Shown: piece by piece, positions 35,040 through 47,206 of the stretch | Layout: each line of letters opens with the position of its first letter | Numbering within the stretch: the stretch's first letter is position 1 | Source: Trema orientale | Lineage: Eukaryota; Streptophyta; Magnoliopsida; Rosales; Cannabaceae | NCBI GenBank assembly: GCA_002914845.1 | Contig: JXTC01000008.1 | Location: forward strand, 2,160,875 to 2,224,874 | Reading direction: 5' to 3' | DNA: 64,000 bases | Made by a program: the position numbers and the translations under genes | The notes under the pieces: generated by a model | What the model was told of the DNA's origin: nothing | The model's database searches: none | What the model saw: the letters and a program-made list of their open reading frames with translations, nothing else

Positions 35040-36391
35040 ATAAATATATGATTAAGAACTAATTATCTACTTAAGTGTATAACAATTTGATTGATAACAA
35101 TTTGATTGAAAGAATCACAAAATATTCAAGGTGGATTATAGAAAAAGAACTTGAAGCAAAGATCAAGAATACATGATTTAATTAGTCTAGAAAATATTAT
35201 ATTTTTAATTCTTGTATTTGAATGAATGTTCACATAACATATGATCTTTTAATAGCTCAAATTTTTCAAAAAAATATTTTTCAAACTAAAAGTACTTATA
35301 CATTTATATCTCTTAAATAAGTTTAAAAATCAATATTACTCATTTTCAAAAGAATGTTCTGATTCTCTAATATTTCTAAATTACATTAAAATCAATTTAA
35401 GAGATCATAATTTTGAAAAGGAATCAAAGAAGCTCGAATTAAAATGAAAATTCTTTTCGGTCGACTGATAACTAGGTTTTGGTATACCAATTCTGCAGTT
35501 GGAAAAGTTCGACCATTTTAAAATACGACTGTTATAATCGTACTTCAATAGCTAATTTTTGAGACTCAATCAAAACCCATTTCTGGTCGATCGAAAATGA
35601 TAGAGTCTATGTTAAACAGTCATAAATAGCTATTTTTTTTTTATAAAGGCTTATAAATAGAAGCCATTTTAAGGCTTGAACACATTTTTTGAACATACTT
35701 ACATTGCTTACAATATTCTTTCAAGTCTTTCAAGGCTATATTTTGTGATCAAACTTTCAAATCCTATTTTTCACAAAATCATTGGGCCAAACTAGATCAT
35801 ATCTTATGTTTGTATTTATTCTCTCTAAGTTTACTTTGTATCAAACACATCTAAAAGAGAGAGATCTTTGTTGAGTGTATCAACATCCAAAAATTATATT
35901 TGTAAGGTGAGGTTAGCACCGGAATCATAAACAACCCAGTTATAGGTGATATTAGTACTAGAGTTATAAACAACTCAGTATAGATGAGGTTGGCACTGAA
36001 GTCTAAACAATCTGTGGTTAGGTATGATAGAGCTGGAATTAAGACTAGTGTAAATGTGTGGGTATGCCTAAGAAGAATTTACTTCGATGACATAAAGGGT
36101 CAGTCAAGCTCATAGTTTTGATCTGACAGTGGATAGCTCAAAACAAGTTACTGAGGGCTAGGAACGTAGGCAAACCGTCTTGTTTGTCGACTTCATAAAA
36201 ATAGTATTTGCAATCTCTCTATCCCTACCTCTTTAATTTATTTACTTTGAGATTGTGCTTGTTCATTTACTATTTTTACTTACTTTATTTATTATTTTCA
36301 TATTCTAAATATTTAATTTAAAAAGTTAATTTACAAAAATTTTTAAAACCTAATTTACCCCCCTCTTGAGTTAGCTAATCTTGGGATAACA
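35040..36391 (+). mobile_element. LTR-retrotransposon LTR, Copia/SIRE-like (solo or remnant)
   Basis: The sequence has the organisation of a long Copia LTR: an R/U5-like region with repeated 'ggttagcac...gaatcataaacaa', the phrase AGGAACGTAGGCAAACCGTC, then a run 'aatttaccccccTCTTGAG' and an end at ATAACA. SIRE-type LTRs commonly end with a C-rich 'CCCCCCTCTTG' box. No gag-pol follows. The left edge is approximate and no target duplication was confirmed. Confidence 0.5.
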
Positions 36392-37690
36392 TGTTAGTCT
36401 TGGTCAAAGGGGTAGGGGTAGGGGTAGGAACCTCCTGACTCCTATTCTCTAGAATCTTTACTTACTAGGGATGAGCAAAAAATTCCAACCCGACTAACAC
36501 AACCAATTAACAACTGAATAATCTGACCATTAAATATTTAGACGGATTAGACGTCAACTCCAACTTGACCATTCAATATCTGGACGAGTTAGATATCGAC
36601 TCCTAGTTCCAATCCACCCAATATAACCCAACAAGACCAAACAAGATAATATTTAGTATTTTTTTTTATTTTTACATGTACAATTATATTATTAAGATAA
36701 AATAAAAAGTTTAAGATAAGTTTTAACTTAAATTCTAAATGATTTTGTCTTGTTTGTTTGATTTAAGGCTAAATAAACAAATTTTGAAATCTCAAATCCC
36801 ACAATTATTTCCTTTTGACCTTTCCCATTTTATTTTTCTTCAAAAAAAAGAAAAAAGGAACAACTAATTTGAATTAACCTAACCAACCCGACCTAAACTT
36901 TGGGCAGATTGTAAATGGAGTTTCAATTTATTAGACGGGTTTTGGGATACAAAAATGCAACCTGAATTTCCTTTGGTCGGGTTAGGTGAGTCATGTAACC
37001 TGCCCAACCTGACTAATTCTCACTCCTACTACTTACCCTTCCACACCCAGTGTAGGTACCCCTCATTTTTTGTTCTTTAATTTTTGTCTTTATTTATTTA
37101 GTTTTTCCATTAAAATTTGGTCCTCCATCTCCTTTTCTCTTTTTTCTTTTTTCTTTTTTTTTTTNTAGAGATATGAGACACTATTTTTTTCTTTAATCTT
37201 TAAAATCCGGGGGAAAAATCTTTTTTTTTTCCAGTTCTTTTTTATAATTTTGTTGGTTTTAGAAAAATATATGTTTATCTTTTAGTTTGATTTTTTTGTG
37301 GATTTTTTTTGCTATCGTTTTTATTATTAGGATAACTGCGAAAAAAAATATGAAGTATGACCTTTCTGCAATTTTAATCGTCTTTTGGCTTGTGTAAAAT
37401 TATATTCTCATATTTTAAATCTTAGATTTGTATCTTTTGTGTAAAAATTGGGTAATATGTGCTACCTATCTTAAATTATTTTCAATAGATATTTTGTGTT
37501 AGTCAGTAAAAATAAGATATCATCAATTCAGATTACGTATTTAGTGAGAAATTTGTTGAGATCACTTTTTATGTAAAAGCTACAAATTTGTAGAGATCTA
37601 AAATATGGAAATAGAATTTTGTACAAGCCAAAAATAGGTTAAATTTACAGAAAGATTATACTTCAGGGTATTTTTTTCGCAAATAAACCC
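36392..37690. other. Repeat-derived spacer including an assembly N
   Basis: No gene. Phrases such as 'aacccgacc' and 'cccaacctgact' around 36480-37010 resemble degenerate dispersed repeats. A single N interrupts a poly-T tract at 37165. Confidence 0.4.

Positions 37691-37741
<51 letters not shown>
37691..37741. repeat. (TAT)n microsatellite, about 17 units
   Basis: Pure ATT/TAT trinucleotide run of about 51 bases, probably length-variable. Confidence 0.95.
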
Positions 37742-37759
37742 GAGACTACTAGATTATAC

Positions 37760-38140
37760 AAGGTAATTTTCTATGTTACCATAACCAATTATCTCAATAA
37801 CAACAAGCACTTGGTACTATATTGGTTACTAATTTCCAATCTAGATGACTATTTACAAACTAGTGATTGGTAGTTATTAATTATAAGTATGGTTATTAGT
37901 TATCCTATTATGATTATTTGTTGACTTCCGGTAACCAACCTAGTTACTGATTAGTAGTTCCGCTCAAGTTACTAATAACCAACCTGATTATTGATTTACA
38001 AACTAGTAACTAGTTATAAGTAGTCGATAACTAATTTGGTTATTATTCACTAGAACTGGTTATCGGTCTTATACTGATTACTCGTTTGGTTATTTGTATA
38101 TGGTTATTAGTTATGAATTATCAATCTAGTTTCTCATTTT
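37760..38140. repeat. Degenerate GGTTACTAGT / ACTAGTAACC repeat cluster
   Basis: Many imperfect copies of a short self-complementary word related to GGTTAC and GTAACC (e.g. 'ggttactaatt', 'gtaaccaacctagttactg', 'actagtaactagt', 'ggttattagtta') fill nearly 400 bases. A similar but shorter cluster lies at about 60780-60890. Confidence 0.55.
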
Positions 38141-38606
38141 CTTTCCTTTTTTTTTTTCCCCCCCTCAAAAGGAAAAAAAGAACCAAAATTTTTCCTTTCC
38201 TTTGCCCAAGAAAAGAAAAAACAACCTTTTTTTTATCTCTTTTAATCTTTTAAAAATAGAGAAAACATATTTCTTTTATTTTATTTAATTATTTTTATGA
38301 TTTTTCAAAAATAAGATTTTATTTTCTTTAAGCTGAATTTTTTTAAAAAAATTATTATATGTTGTATAATTATAAATCTCCAAAAAAAGGGTACGACTGA
38401 ATTATCAACGTTTTTGGAAGAGTCGACCAAATCAATGAAAGCATCCTATGCTAGCACCTTACGTCATCTTATCCCAACAATCGAGCAAAGACTATATTGG
38501 CCAGAAGCTCTCCAAAAACATGAAAATGATCAAGGTATCTCAAAATTTTAATTTCATTAGTTTGACCCAATATTTATCTGACACATCCTCTTATAACATA
38601 AACTTA

Positions 38607-39255
38607 TGCTTCGTTTGGTATGCAAGATAGGATAGGATATAATAGAATTGAACTATTTTAAAGATTTGGATTGGATAGGATAAGATGGGATGTGATATGA
38701 TTATAGTCTAATTCTATCCCATATTTGGTGTGCTACTTTTTGTTAGGATAATATTAACATGTATATTTCATATTTTTAACTAAATTACAAATTTTGAGAT
38801 TTGATTGATTTAGGAAAATACCACTTTTAAATATTAATTTAGAAAAATGTCATTTCAAAAAATTATTTAGAAAAAATACCATTTGAAAACTTAATTTTGG
38901 AAAAATTTCATTTTCCAAAAATTATTTACAAAAATACCACTTTTAAAAAATATTTCGAAAAATATCATTTTTGTTTACAACTTTTAAAAGTTGATTTCGA
39001 AAATACAACTTTAAGATTTAATTTTAAAAAATACCATTTTTCACTACTTCTAAAACATTCTATTATTTTTAATCAAATTCTTAATCCTTCCAATTCTCAA
39101 ATTCTCAAAAGGATAAAATTATCCCCTTCAAAGAAGAATATTTTCAGAGTGGATTATTTGAATCATATCCAATACCTCTCATATGTATGTACCAAATATG
39201 AACAAGTTTAATTCTATCCAATCTCATCTCTATCCAACATTCTGAACGGGGCCTT
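38607..39255. mobile_element. Candidate non-autonomous element with 'ggataggat' ends
   Basis: The left end TGCTTCGTTTGGTATGCAAG followed by AGGATAGGATAT is roughly inverted to the right end (complement GGCCCCGTTCAGAATGTTGG then ATAGAGATGAG). The interior has stacked 'aaaaataccactttt' units. The layout is like Harbinger or hAT miniature elements. Exact ends are uncertain. Confidence 0.4.
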
Positions 39256-40390
39256 GATATATTAAAAGTTGGATAGTTACCTGTGGAATAGTGATGGGAG
39301 CCATAATGTTGGAACAATAATATGGTGGGTTTTGTGTTTTGATTAATTAGACCCTTGTTGCTCCCTCAAACTAAGGATGAATGAGATAATTTAATCAGAA
39401 ACCTAACCGCCTGGCCTGACATGCCCATAACCAACCCAAAATTAATGTAACATAAGCAATCTAAAATCCTGGGTTTAAATTGACTGAACAGAATATTTAT
39501 CGGTTAAGTTTCAGTTCTATAATTTAGGGTCAGGTTCAAGTTGAACTTGACCATGTTTGAAAAAAAAATGAAACCCACAAAAAAAAAAAAGAGTAAGCAA
39601 AAGTAAAAAAACCTGTTGGAAGCTTGAAAACTCTTACCCTAATACACTCTCCAAACATATTCTCCCAAACACATCTCGTTAGTTCCCATCCCTCACTCTT
39701 TGTCACACCGTTCATCGTCCGCCTTCTCAAATATGCCCAATCTTGAAAGTCTGACCAAACCCGAACATGACTAATCCATGACATATTTCGATACATCATA
39801 ATTCCCCTATTCTATAAATCCGAAAATCCATCGATGTGCACTTCTAACTCAAACTATTAGGCCCTTTCATTAAATATGGTTGTATCTTTCCATAATTTAA
39901 TAAATCTAACTAAGTATTTAGAGTTTGATTTTGCTAAAAAAAATATCTAATTCAAAGGGGGCTTTATTTTGTTTTGTAAGGAATACAAGATCATCTTTAG
40001 AGGACCAATCAAAAGTGAGAGTAGTTTTCTATAATTATCTCTTGTTTTTTCCATCTTCTTTTTTTTCCCTTATGTTATTTCTAGTACTGACAAATCTAAT
40101 TTAATATTTTAACTAAAACTTTTAGACAATATTATTAGTGCCTTGTCATACAGGTAATTCTAGGACCTAATTGAACACAAAGCTAACACTTGACATTGGC
40201 TTTGTTGATTAAGATTGCAAACCAGAGATTGATAAACAACTACAATAGCTTGTAAAATGAAGGAAAAAGTGAAGTCAGAATAATTTAGCTTAATGGTTAG
40301 GAAATTTTATCCAGGTTATGAAGCACGGTAATTTATGCCCTTTTTGCTTCTTTTCCATTATTGCAACTTCTATTTTCTAGGTTTTGAGAG
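39256..40390. other. Spacer, no gene recognised
   Basis: AT-rich with short spurious ORFs only. The minus-strand 87-codon frame at 39536-39799 has no recognisable similarity and lies in repeat-like sequence. Confidence 0.35.
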
Positions 40391-41100
40391 CGAAACGAAT
40401 CCAATATATGTGGTTATGAAGCAACAATAATTAAAATTCACTGGTCCATTTTTGTCTAATTTATTCTTTTTGTTTAATTTAAGTTGAAAATATCAAAGCC
40501 AACAAACTACCCCAAAATATAAAGCTGTCTACAAATTTCTCTTAAAATCGACTATTTCTGTTAAGAGAAAGGTGAAATTAGAGGCTCACTTTCACGAAGG
40601 GCAAATTGGAGGCTAGATCCTCCTACTTGGCCTTGTAATTACTCAATAATTAATCAATACCACCACGTACGTTTGGGTAGACTTGAACTAAAATTGACAT
40701 GAATGTAGAAGTATTTCAAGACATAGTTACAACAAAACTACAAATACCTTCAAAGAAAGTTGTTCTATTATTTATTTAACATAGAGAGTCAAAATCTTGT
40801 ATTTGGTAACAAAACTCTTAAATCTACATACTGAACTCAATAAGTAGGGTTGTTTACTCCTTGTTTACATTATCTACACTAATCAATTTCTTATTCTCAG
40901 CAAGTTGAGCTCAAAATTTTCCAGCTAAAATCTATTAGTTTTCCACTCTCAAAAGCTCTCTGCATTGTCAAATTAGATGCTATCTCCTCAGTCAAACCCA
41001 AGGTAATAACATGAATTATCCAATAATCAAAAACAAAACATAAAACTTTCTTCAGAATCTCCAGCAACTAACTACAACAATGATAAGATTCCACATTTTC
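40390..41100. repeat. F-box 3' flank, segmental duplication partner of 13.6-14.5 kb
   Basis: Matches include 'atatgtggttatgaagcaac' (about 40406) versus 13636, the stretch around 'ctcactttcacgaag' (about 40583 versus 13994), and 'attgtcaaattag' with 'tccagcaactaact' (about 40963-41072 versus 14248-14351). Confidence 0.75.
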
Positions 41101-41675
41101 TGTTAAATGCTTACTTGGTTAGGCTAAGAGGCCGGCAAGGAATTTTGTTAGAGGAGAGTAGACTAGGTCAGTTGTTAGTTAGCCTAAGGTATTGACTCCG
41201 TTGTAGAGGATCATACTGAGTAAGAATATAAAGGGGAAAGTGAGTGGGAATGGGGGTATGGAATTTCTAGATTTGTTGTGAACATTTGCTTTAGGGGAGA
41301 GACCAGGCTCTCAAATACTTGGGTATTATTCACTGTAACTTGAGCTTTAAGCTCTAATTCTAATAAAATTTCTTCTTTATTAGTATTGGGTTCTATCAAT
41401 TGGTATCAAAGTCGTTTTTTCTCTGGGAATGGCAAACCCAACTCTGGATGAATATCTTGACGTCGTTGAGAAATACTTGACTGCATTCCGAGCTGTGTCA
41501 CCAAACACTAGCACCGATCAGAATGGATTTAGGGCGAGGGAGTTCAAAAAGCTCTCTACATTGTCAAATTAGATGCCATCTCCTCAATCAAACCCAAGGT
41601 AATAAGATGAATTATCCAATAAACAAACAATACATAAAACTTTCTTCAGAATCTCCAGCAACTAACTACAACAAT
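40950..41675. repeat. 131-bp direct duplication bracketing a retrotransposon fragment
   Basis: Segment 40950-41081 ('caaaagctctctgcattgtc' to 'actacaacaat') is repeated at 41545-41675 with a few substitutions. The paralogous locus near 14230-14360 has it once. The insert between the copies is an LTR, primer-binding site and gag start (41101 to about 41544). Confidence 0.85.
41101..41544 (+). mobile_element. Truncated LTR retrotransposon: LTR, primer-binding site and gag start
   Basis: The LTR 41101-41398 begins TGTTAAATGCTTAC and ends GGTTCTATCA (TG...CA). It is followed two bases later by TGGTATCAAAG (41401-41411), complementary to initiator tRNA-Met as in plant retrotransposons. A short leader leads to ATG 41429, opening a gag-like frame MANPTLDEYLDVVEKYLTAF, then PNTSTDQNGF. 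It is cut off at about 41544 by the duplicated flank. No 3' LTR is present. Confidence 0.85.
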
Positions 41676-41831
41676 TGCTGAAGAATTACAAAAGTTCAAT
41701 TGTATCAGAACCACCCTCATCAATGATCGGAAAGCAAGAGAAAATATTAAATTTTAATCGTTAATAAAATGACTACTACTTTCACATAATTCCCATTCCT
41801 GTATCTCCTGTTTCACGAGATATAGACACAA

Positions 41832-43058
41832 CTAGAACCAATTCTCTAAGACACAGCTTGTCTCCATCCTTGAACTGAAACTAGACTCTTTATATATAGA
41901 AATGTCCAACTCCTCATTTCTCATTTTGACCACAGCATTGATTGCAAGCTTCCTAAGCTTGTTGGTGTGAAGGTTGTAGGAGACCAACTTTCCATCGCCA
42001 TCTACTTCCATGAGAAGCTCATCAGTCTTCCAGAAAGTCAATAGACATGTTATTCCTATGAAGGGTCCAACGCTTAGCTGTTTGATCCAAGAACTAGGAC
42101 CTTTAGTACTGCCAGAGCAATCATCCATAATCCATACTTGAATGGTTCTTTCACCCACTCTTTCTGAAGAATAGAAAAACAAGGCAATGGACTCGTTCCA
42201 CATCCCAAGGCTAATCACCTTGTGCAATGAAGGCTTTAATATCTCAAAGTTTGAAGATAATCTGGCAATGATAAGCTATGAAATACCTCATCAGACATAT
42301 CGAAGAAGTGTAGCTTATATCCAGAATCGTGAATAACCCAACAAATGACTCATTTGCAGTATACTTCTACTCCAGATTTCCATTTCCACATACCTTTTAC
42401 CTTCCAAGGGAAGGTAATCTCTCTCCAAGAATTAGAGTCCAAATTGTATATCCGAGCTTTATCACACCTGATTTAACTAACTTGTAATAATAAGCTCTAG
42501 CATCACAGCCCAACTCCTCTGCCAATATAAAGTCATCAGGAAACAACGGTTCCGGAAGAAGCCTGAATTCCTTAGTTAACGGATTGCACAGAAGTAAACG
42601 ACTGACACACTCCTTTGTGTGACCAGAAAGGCAAGTGATGCCATTGTAGTGGTAACACACTGTTCACGCTGCTGGCTGATAATAGGGAGGCTGATCATCT
42701 AAACTAGGATAAAGAGGTAAATTGAGATCTACAACAATATTATGAATGCGATCATTGTTGTCACCGTCATCATGGTATAAATTCAGCAAATAGAACAGTT
42801 CATTGTCAAAATAAGAAGATTTATGCAGTCGCACGGACAATTACAACTAAAAGCTAATGTCAAAAACGACAAGTCGTCGTCGTTTGTCGTGGTGCGGAGA
42901 TGTTTGGCCACAAATGAAGGGTCATTCACGAGGGATTTGATGAGGGTGTACCAAGACTTACTCACAAGCTTGCATTGAATCACGGATAGGGGAGGCACTC
43001 GCGACATGATTTCCGCCGCCATGTCTTTTGGCAGATTGGGTAGCTTCCCCCTCGCCAT
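41832..43058 (-). pseudogene. F-box protein with FBA domain, frame-broken
   Basis: The gene starts at 43058 with MARGKLPNLPKDMAAEIMSR, then VPPLSVIQCKLVSKSWYTLI, a typical F-box for docking to SKP1 in SCF ubiquitin ligases. It continues through CYHYNGITCLSGHTKECVSR, LLCNPLTKEFRLLPEPLFPD, ARIYNLDSNSWREITFPWKV, CWVIHDSGYKLHFFDMSDEV, and ends with an FBA tail (MWNESIALFFYSSERVGERT, IKQLSVGPFIG, KLVSYNLHTNKLRKL). The pieces are in order but in different frames. I see a frameshift near 42825, a TGA near 42664, a frame change near 42460, a stop near 42345 and another break near 42235. It resembles the CPR1/CPR30 class, but with this many lesions it is a pseudogene unless the assembly is very poor here. 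A truncated paralogue is at 14572-14935. Confidence 0.8.
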
Positions 43059-43320
43059 TTCTCCTTCAAATCAAAATCATATTCTTAAAAACCTCAGGCA
43101 AAACGATTCAAAGCTATACAGAATCAAATCCAGTAGAGAAGAAGTTAGAAAAGATGAGCTAAAAAGAAAAGAAAATAACAAGAAGAGTGAATTGCGAAAA
43201 ATTGTATTCTGTAATTTAGAACCTGAAGTTTGGCATCTGTAAAATAATACCTTAAGATTAAAAACATTAAACAGATTAAGAATTTTTAAAAATTAATACA
43301 ATAAACTGACTTTTAACTAA

Positions 43321-43438
43321 CGGGCGCGTCTACAGTAGGGACGTTACTACGTAAGGCCCTGTCTATACACCGTTTGATGGGAATCTGTGTATAAACAGAT
43401 TTTTCAACAGGACCTTACGTAGGGGCGTAGCCGCCTCC
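43321..43438. mobile_element. Short fold-back MITE in the EFL1 upstream region
   Basis: The arms contain CTACGTAAGGCCCTGT and its complement ACAGGACCTTACGTAG, with outer GGGCGCGTCTACAGTAGGGACG against CGTAGCCGCCTCC. 'tctatacaccgtttgatggg' lies in the loop. The palindrome is GC-richer than its surroundings. No certain target duplication. Confidence 0.6.
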
Positions 43439-43440
43439 TT

Positions 43441-44163
43441 AACCAATTATTTGTTATGAAATTTAAATCATATTATATGAATTCGAAAATAACTTTCGTA
43501 TAGACACAATTATTAAAAATGCTTTCTAAATAGGGTAAATTGAATTATGGGTCTCAAAGAACAAAATATGACTATGATGTTATAGTAATTGAGAGGAAAA
43601 AAGAGACAAAGTTCTTTTATTCACCGCGGAACGGGCAAATTAGAAAATTTTTAGGGTGAAGTCAAAATAGGATTCGTCCTAAAATTCAAGGACGAAAAAA
43701 TGAGTTTCAACCCTTAAAAATGATTTTTTTTTCAGGGAAAAAAAAAAAAGGAAACTTGTAATGAAAGTCAAAGAAGCAAGAAAGAAAAACCCTTTGCATA
43801 CCTATTTTCAATGGGAAGCCTAGTAAACCACCCAAAAGCCCTAATTTTATTCAGTCACAACTTATGTAAATTCCTTTGAGAAACAAATAGACTTGAAATT
43901 GAAGAAGAGGGAAAGAGCAAGTTGCCCCCTCAAAACCTACCCGAACGCCCACGCCCTCCATTGATTCCGACCAAGAGGTAATCGTTTTCTTCGACTTTCC
44001 GCAATATTCTCTCCATCCAAACACTCTTTGTAGAATCAAAAACCTCTTTGATTTGATTGATTGATTGATTAGTTAATTCATTTAACCTAATTTCCAGTTC
44101 AATTTTGCCACCACTTTTTTTTTTTTTTTTGGCTTATTGTTCTCGTAATTTATTGAGACGAAA
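43441..44163. other. EFL1 upstream region
   Basis: AT-rich promoter and 5' leader of EFL1. A TTGATTGATTGATTGATTAG run lies at about 44055-44074 and a T-run at about 44114-44131, close before the start codon. No separate gene. Confidence 0.4.
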
Positions 44164-47100
44164 ATGGCGGATTCCGATACACGAAGTATCCGAAACATAT
44201 GCATATNACCTAATCGCCTCCTCCGGCGGGGGCTTACTGCACCCGAAGCTCGCCGGGCGACTCCGGTTCATGGACTACCTCGACGAGGAGCAGCGCCGCG
44301 CCATTACCATGAAGAGCTCCTCGATAGCTCTCCGGTATAAGGATTACTCCATTAACCTTATTGACTCCCCTGGCCACATGGATTTCTGCAGCGAGGTCTC
44401 CACCGCGGCGCGCTTGAGCGACGGAGCTTTGGTTTTGGTCGACGCCGTTGAGGGCGTTCATATCCAAACCCACGCGGTTTTGCGCCAGGCTTGGATTGAG
44501 AAGCTGACGCCCTGTTTGGTGCTTAACAAGATTGATAGGTTGATTAGTGAGCTTAGGTTGACTCCCATGGAGGCGTATACTCGGTTGTTGAGGATTGTTC
44601 ATGAGGTTAATGGCATTGTGAGTGCGTACAAGTCGGAGAAGTACTTATCGGAAGTTGATTCTATACTTGCAGGGCCTTCGGGTGAACTCGACGATGAGAG
44701 TTATGAGTTTGTGGAGGATGATGAGGAAGATACTTTTCAGCCCCAGAAGGGAAACGTGGCGTTTGTGTGTGCATTGGATGGATGGGGTTTTACTGTTCAT
44801 GATTTTGCTGAGTTCTATGCTTCCAAGCTTGGGGCAAGTGCGGCTGCATTGCAAAAGGCGCTATGGGGTCCTAGGTATTACAATGCTAAGAGTAAGATGA
44901 TTGTGGGGAAGAAGGGAGTTAGTAGTGGGAGTAAAGCTCGGCCTATGTTTGTTCAGTTCGTGCTTGAGCCACTTTGGCAGGTTTACCAGGGGGCTTTGGA
45001 GACTGATGGGGGCAAAGAAATGCTTGAGAAAGTAATTAAATCATTTAATCTGTCTGTACCGCCTCGTGAGCTTCAAAACAAGGATCCTAAAGTTGTACTT
45101 CAGGCTGTAATGAGCCGCTGGCTTCCTCTATCTGAAGCGGTGTTATCTATGGTAGTAAAGTGTATGCCTGACCCCATTGCGGCGCAGACATTTCGGATTC
45201 CACGTTTGCTCCCAAAAAGAGAGGTTTTGGATAACGGGGTTGATTCTAATGTGCTTGCGGAGGCTGAGCTTGTGAGAACATCGGTTGAAGCTTGTGATTC
45301 TAGGCCTGAAGCTCCTTGTGTTGCTTTTGTGTCCAAGATGTTTGCTGTCCCGATGAAAATACTTCCTCAAAGGGGTCCCCAAGGAGAAGTCCTAAACAAT
45401 TGGATTGATGAAAGTGAAGATGGTGAATCTGATGAATGCTTTCTTGCATTTGCAAGGATCTTTAGTGGGGTTCTTTATTCAGGACAGAAGATTTTTGTAC
45501 TTTCAGCTCTATATGATCCATCAAAAGGGGAGTCGATGCAAAAGCATGTGCAGGAGGCCACGTTGCAATCTGTATATCTAATGATGGGTCAAGGTTTGAA
45601 ATATGTAGCCTCTGCTCGTGCAGGGAATGTTGTGGCAATCAGAGGCCTTGGCCATCATATTCTGAAAAGTGCAACTCTTTCTTCCACAAAGAACTGTTGG
45701 CCGTTCTCAAGTATGGCGTTTCAAGTTGCTCCAACCCTTAGAGTTGCAATTGAACCTACTGATCCTGCAGATATAACTGCATTAATGAAAGGTTTAAAGC
45801 TTTTAAACCGGGCAGATCCATTTGTAGAGGTCACAGTTTCCTCAAAGGGAGAACATGTTCTGGCTGCTGCAGGAGAAGTTCATCTCGAGAGATGCATAAA
45901 GGATTTGAAGGAGAGGTTTGCTAGAGTAAGCTTGGAAGTCTCACCACCTCTAGTCACCTATAAAGAGACCATTGAGGGAGAGGAATGGAATACCCTTGAG
46001 AATTTAAAATCCTTAGCCGAGAGTTCAGATTATGTCAAGAAAACCACTCCAAATCTAAGATGCGATGTTAAGGTACAAGTCATGAAGCTACCACCTTCCT
46101 TAACTAAGCTTCTTGATGAAAGTTCTGATTTACTTGGAGATATTATTGGAGGTAAGGCTGGACATACAAATAAAAAATTGGAAACACAGATATCAAGCAG
46201 TATGGAGGATGAGAATCCAATAGAAACCTTAAGGAAACGCATAATGGATTCCGTGGAGAGTGATATTTTGTCTAGGAACGAGAATGATGAGGACCGAGCA
46301 GAAAAATTGAAAAGAAAATGGATAAAGCTTTTAAAGAGAATCTGGTCACTTGGGCCTCAGCAGATTGGTCCTAACATCCTCTTTACTCCGGACTCTGAAG
46401 GAAGGGATACTGAAAAGTCTGTTCTCATTCGCGGTTCTTGCCATGTATCTGAGAAACTAGGATTTGTGGACGATTCTGACCATTGTGACACAGTATATAA
46501 GCCATCTTCAGAATCAGCTCAAGCATTGTATTTTGAAGCAGAGCGCCTAGGGAGCAGTGTGGTGTCTGGTTTTCAACTCGCTACAGCAGCTGGCCCCTTA
46601 TGTGATGAACCTATGTGGGGTTTGGCATTCATTGTTGAAGCGTCTATTACTCCAGCACATTCTGATGAATCCGAAGCCTCGCAATCGCAGTCTGAACAAT
46701 ATGGTATCTTCCCTGGTCAGGTTATGACAGCTGTCAAAGATGCTTGTAGAGCAGCTGTACTACAAAAGAAACCACGGCTTGTTGAAGCAATGTACTTTTG
46801 TGAGTTGAACACATCAACGGAATATCTGGGTCCCATGTATGCTGTACTTGCACGAAGGAGGGCACGGGTTTTGAAGGAAGAGATGCAGGAAGGTTCTGCA
46901 TTGTTCACTGTGCATGCATATGTGCCTGTTTCTGAAAGCTTTGGTTTTGCGGATGAGCTTAGGAGGTGGACTTCCGGAGCAGCAAGTGCCCTTCTTGTGC
47001 TTAGCCACTGGGAAGCAATTCCAGAGGACCCTTTCTTTGTTCCCAGAACAGAAGAGGAAATTGAAGAATTTGGTGATGGTTCTAGTGTGCTCCCCAACAC

Positions 47101-47206
47101 AGCACGAAAGCTCATCGATAATGTGAGGCGGCGGAAGGGCCTTCCAGTAGAGGAAAAGGTGGTACAGCATGCAACAAAACAGAGGACCCTAGCTCGTAAA
47201 GTGTAG
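44164..47206 (+). CDS. EFL1: EFL1-type ribosome-maturation GTPase (EF-2-like), with assembly gap in the P-loop
   Basis: This single-exon gene is about 1,030 aa, normal for plant EFL1 (cytoplasmic GTPase that, with SBDS, releases eIF6 from 60S subunits). The true start is ATG 44164, MADSDTRSIRNICI, in one frame. After an N at 44207 the protein continues in another frame as LIASSGGGLLHPKLAGRLRF. The missing part is exactly where the G1 P-loop belongs, so about 13 codons are hidden behind one N; the frame change is then explained. G3 DSPGH (44363-44377) and G4 NKID (from 44525) are intact. Domain II, the EFL1-specific insertion (lysine- and acidic-rich, around 46150-46350), and the EF-G domain IV/V region with HLERCIKDLKERFARV and the C-terminal RRRKGLPVEEKVVQHATKQR all read through without a stop. 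Confidence 0.95.
44207..44207. other. Assembly gap (single N) inside EFL1
   Basis: One N stands where the nucleotide-binding loop should be; the reading frame shifts by one across it. Family length and conservation indicate about 39 missing bases. Confidence 0.9.

Noticed and set aside
44105..44206. Apparent EFL1 N-terminus starting MPPLFFFFLAYCSR
   Set aside because: It reads the T-run of the 5' leader in a wrong frame; the conserved MADSDTRSIRNICI start in the other frame shows the true start.
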